Shown piece after piece: positions 62,911 through 64,000 of a stretch of DNA of 64,000 nt (within the stretch, counting starts at the first letter, position 1; each line of letters begins with the position of its first letter). The translations under genes were made by a program, and so were the position numbers. Below the pieces are notes generated by a model. The model ran no database searches and had not been told where the DNA came from. It saw only the letters and a list, made by a program, of their open reading frames with translations. This stretch comes from Myxococcota bacterium (GTDB lineage: Bacteria > Myxococcota_A > UBA796 > JAJRTE01): NCBI GenBank assembly GCA_024278455.1, contig JAJRTE010000040.1:19281-83280 (forward strand), read 5' to 3'.

Positions 62911-63483
62911 ATGGACGATCCTAATCGCAAGGGACAGTGGATCCAGACCTTCTCCGGGATCTGCTTCTGGCCGCTGGACCCTCGCCCGGAGGAGATCCGG
63001 ATCGAGGATATCGCCCATGCACTTGCGATGCAGTGTCGGTTCAACGGTCACTGTCGTGCCTACTACAGTGTGGCGCAGCACAGTGTGCTGGTAGCGGAAC
63101 TGGTGGAGAGCGTGGAGCCTGGATCGGCGCTCGAGGCATTGCTCCACGATGCTTCGGAGGCCTACTTGTCCGACCTTCCGCGCCCGCTGAAGGTGGAACC
63201 CGGCATGGCCTTCTATCTCGAGGCCGAGCGGCGGCTCCAAGAGGTGGTGTTTGCACGATTCGGACTTGACGGCGCGACCCGGGACCGCATCGTTGAATGG
63301 GCGGACGACGTGCTGCTGGCCACGGAGGCAAGAGATCTCATGCAGGTGCCGATCAGGAGATGGGAAGAGCTTCCCGAGCCGTTGTCCCGGCCCATCGAAC
63401 CGATGGCGCCTCTCGAGGCCGAAGCGGCGTTTCTCGAGAGTTTCGCCAGGTTGAGACCGGGGCATGCCGGGGGGGCGTTTTGA
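62911..63483 (+). CDS. HD-domain phosphohydrolase (YfbR-like)
   Basis: 190 residues; GGAGG lies 5 nt before ATG 62911. HD motifs: His in AQHSVLVAELV, HD in ALLHDASEAYLSDLPRPLK, and Asp in EWADDVLLATEARDL. The arrangement H..HD..D and the DLPRPLK motif match the 5'-deoxynucleotidase (YfbR/YedJ-like) group. Cytoplasmic, metal-dependent phosphohydrolase; nucleotide substrate inferred. Confidence 0.85.
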   Translation: MDDPNRKGQWIQTFSGICFWPLDPRPEEIRIEDIAHALAMQCRFNGHCRAYYSVAQHSVLVAELVESVEPGSALEALLHDASEAYLSDLPRPLKVEPGMAFYLEAERRLQEVVFARFGLDGATRDRIVEWADDVLLATEARDLMQVPIRRWEELPEPLSRPIEPMAPLEAEAAFLESFARLRPGHAGGAF

Positions 63484-63484
63484 C

Positions 63485-63514
63485 TTGCGAACCTGGACGA
63501 GCTACCAGGATAAT
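63485..63514 (+). promoter_or_regulatory. Promoter of the M43-type protease gene
   Basis: TTGCGA (63485-63490), 18-nt spacer, GATAAT (63509-63514); start near 63521. Confidence 0.45.
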
Positions 63515-63568
63515 GGAGACCGCTGGCGCCATGGTGGGGCCGGCCAGTTCAGCAGATGGAGGTCCAAG

Positions 63569-64000
63569 ATGAAAGTGTCGACCATGGGTACCCTGGCCGT
63601 TTCCGCAATGTTGATAGGCGGGTTCACCCTTCTGGCCCAGGCAAGACCGCTACAGGAACGAGGTTTCGTCATCGGAGACACCTGGTTCGAGAGCCACCAG
63701 GCCTTTACGGACTCCGGTGCCCGGTGTGGCACCCGGGATCTAGGCGAGGCCGAAGCGGAGGCCGTCGAGAATGCCTTCCAATCGCTCATGCGCACCGATG
63801 GAGCCGCGGCCCAGTTCGAAGTCCCTGTCGTATTCCACATCATGATGAACGACGCCGGGACCATCGGCAACGTTTCCGACACCCAGGTTCAAGCCCAGCT
63901 CCGGGTGTTCAACGACGCATACGCCGGGTGCGGCGTCACGTTCACCCTCGCGGACATCCAGCGGCACCAGGATGACGATTGCTACCGCATGTCCAACGAG
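63569..64000 (+). CDS. M43-type (cytophagalysin/pappalysin) metalloprotease, N-terminal fragment
   Basis: TGGAGG lies 6 nt before ATG 63569. Signal peptide MKVSTMGTLAVSAMLIGGFT, propeptide with a Cys-switch-like CGTRDL (residue about 52; typical M43 start xxRCGT), then VPVVFHIMMNDAGTIGNVSD, TQVQAQLRVFNDAYAGCGVT and CYRM, which match the opening of M43 catalytic domains. The HExxH zinc motif lies beyond the window end, so activity cannot be judged. Secreted. Confidence 0.82.
   Translation, partial: MKVSTMGTLAVSAMLIGGFTLLAQARPLQERGFVIGDTWFESHQAFTDSGARCGTRDLGEAEAEAVENAFQSLMRTDGAAAQFEVPVVFHIMMNDAGTIGNVSDTQVQAQLRVFNDAYAGCGVTFTLADIQRHQDDDCYRMSNE

Noticed and set aside
1..64000. tRNA or rRNA genes
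   Set aside because: No T-arm/anticodon-arm patterns or rRNA-like blocks were found by eye on either strand; a software scan would be decisive, especially for a CUA-anticodon tRNA.

Overview
The window is 64 kb of a high-GC chromosome (about two thirds G+C by eye) from a Gram-negative bacterium. The likeliest source is a Myxococcota-type (deltaproteobacterial) lineage. Evidence for this is inference from content: two secreted proteins built from MopE-type Asp/Cys repeats (one ending in a Cys-Gly cluster, a membrane segment and Arg residues, like MYXO-CTERM sorting signals), lipoproteins, a catalytic/non-catalytic M16 peptidase pair, hybrid sensor kinases, DUF3015, DUF4105 and an M43-type metalloprotease. 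No rRNA, tRNA or CRISPR array was seen.

Layout. 1-2,467 (-): a NACHT-like protein with a formylglycine-generating-enzyme-like C-terminus, cut by the window edge. 2.5-3.5 kb: no confident gene, but a strong orphan terminator. 3.4-6.3 kb (-): a foreign, partly AT-rich array holding a uracil-DNA-glycosylase-like gene, an IS66-like remnant and two TIR-domain genes, bracketed by two families of direct repeats. 6.66-9.6 kb (+): promoter, TPP riboswitch and thiM-thiE-thiL. 10.4-14.9 kb (+): TPR protein, SH3 protein, M16 pair. 14.9-17.6 kb (-): modE-modA-modB-modC with a ModE-like box over a leaderless promoter. 17.7-32.5 kb: Cys-rich HEAT-like protein, hybrid kinase, SDR, MopE-repeat proteins, HEAT protein, CpXC protein, response regulator, an ALDH7-type dehydrogenase with an internal amber codon, and SppA. 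33.0-36.1 kb (-): a coupled operon of DUF262, an AAA ATPase with a DUF3696-like tail, and an unknown protein; a plausible defence system. 36.6-37.5 kb: lipoprotein. 37.6-53.9 kb (-): a 16-kb operon encoding a >2,200-residue FHA/membrane/pseudo-transpeptidase protein, two unknown proteins, an Hsp70-like ATPase and a membrane coiled-coil protein. 54.4-58.9 kb: PAS kinase and pta-ackA. 59.1 kb to the end (+): DUF3015, DUF4105, an SMP-30-like secreted protein, an HD hydrolase and a truncated M43-type protease.

Three window-wide signals stand out. (1) Four otherwise intact genes carry one in-frame TAG codon each and none carries an internal TGA or TAA, although TAG is also used as a normal terminator here. 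(2) The palindrome CTCGAG is about tenfold over-represented (about 3.8 per kb in hand-counted stretches against about 0.35 expected) but absent from the TIR array. (3) The 16-kb operon looks like an undescribed envelope machine: a pseudo-penicillin-binding protein with all three active-site motifs lost, fused to FHA-like domains and encoded with an Hsp70-like ATPase.
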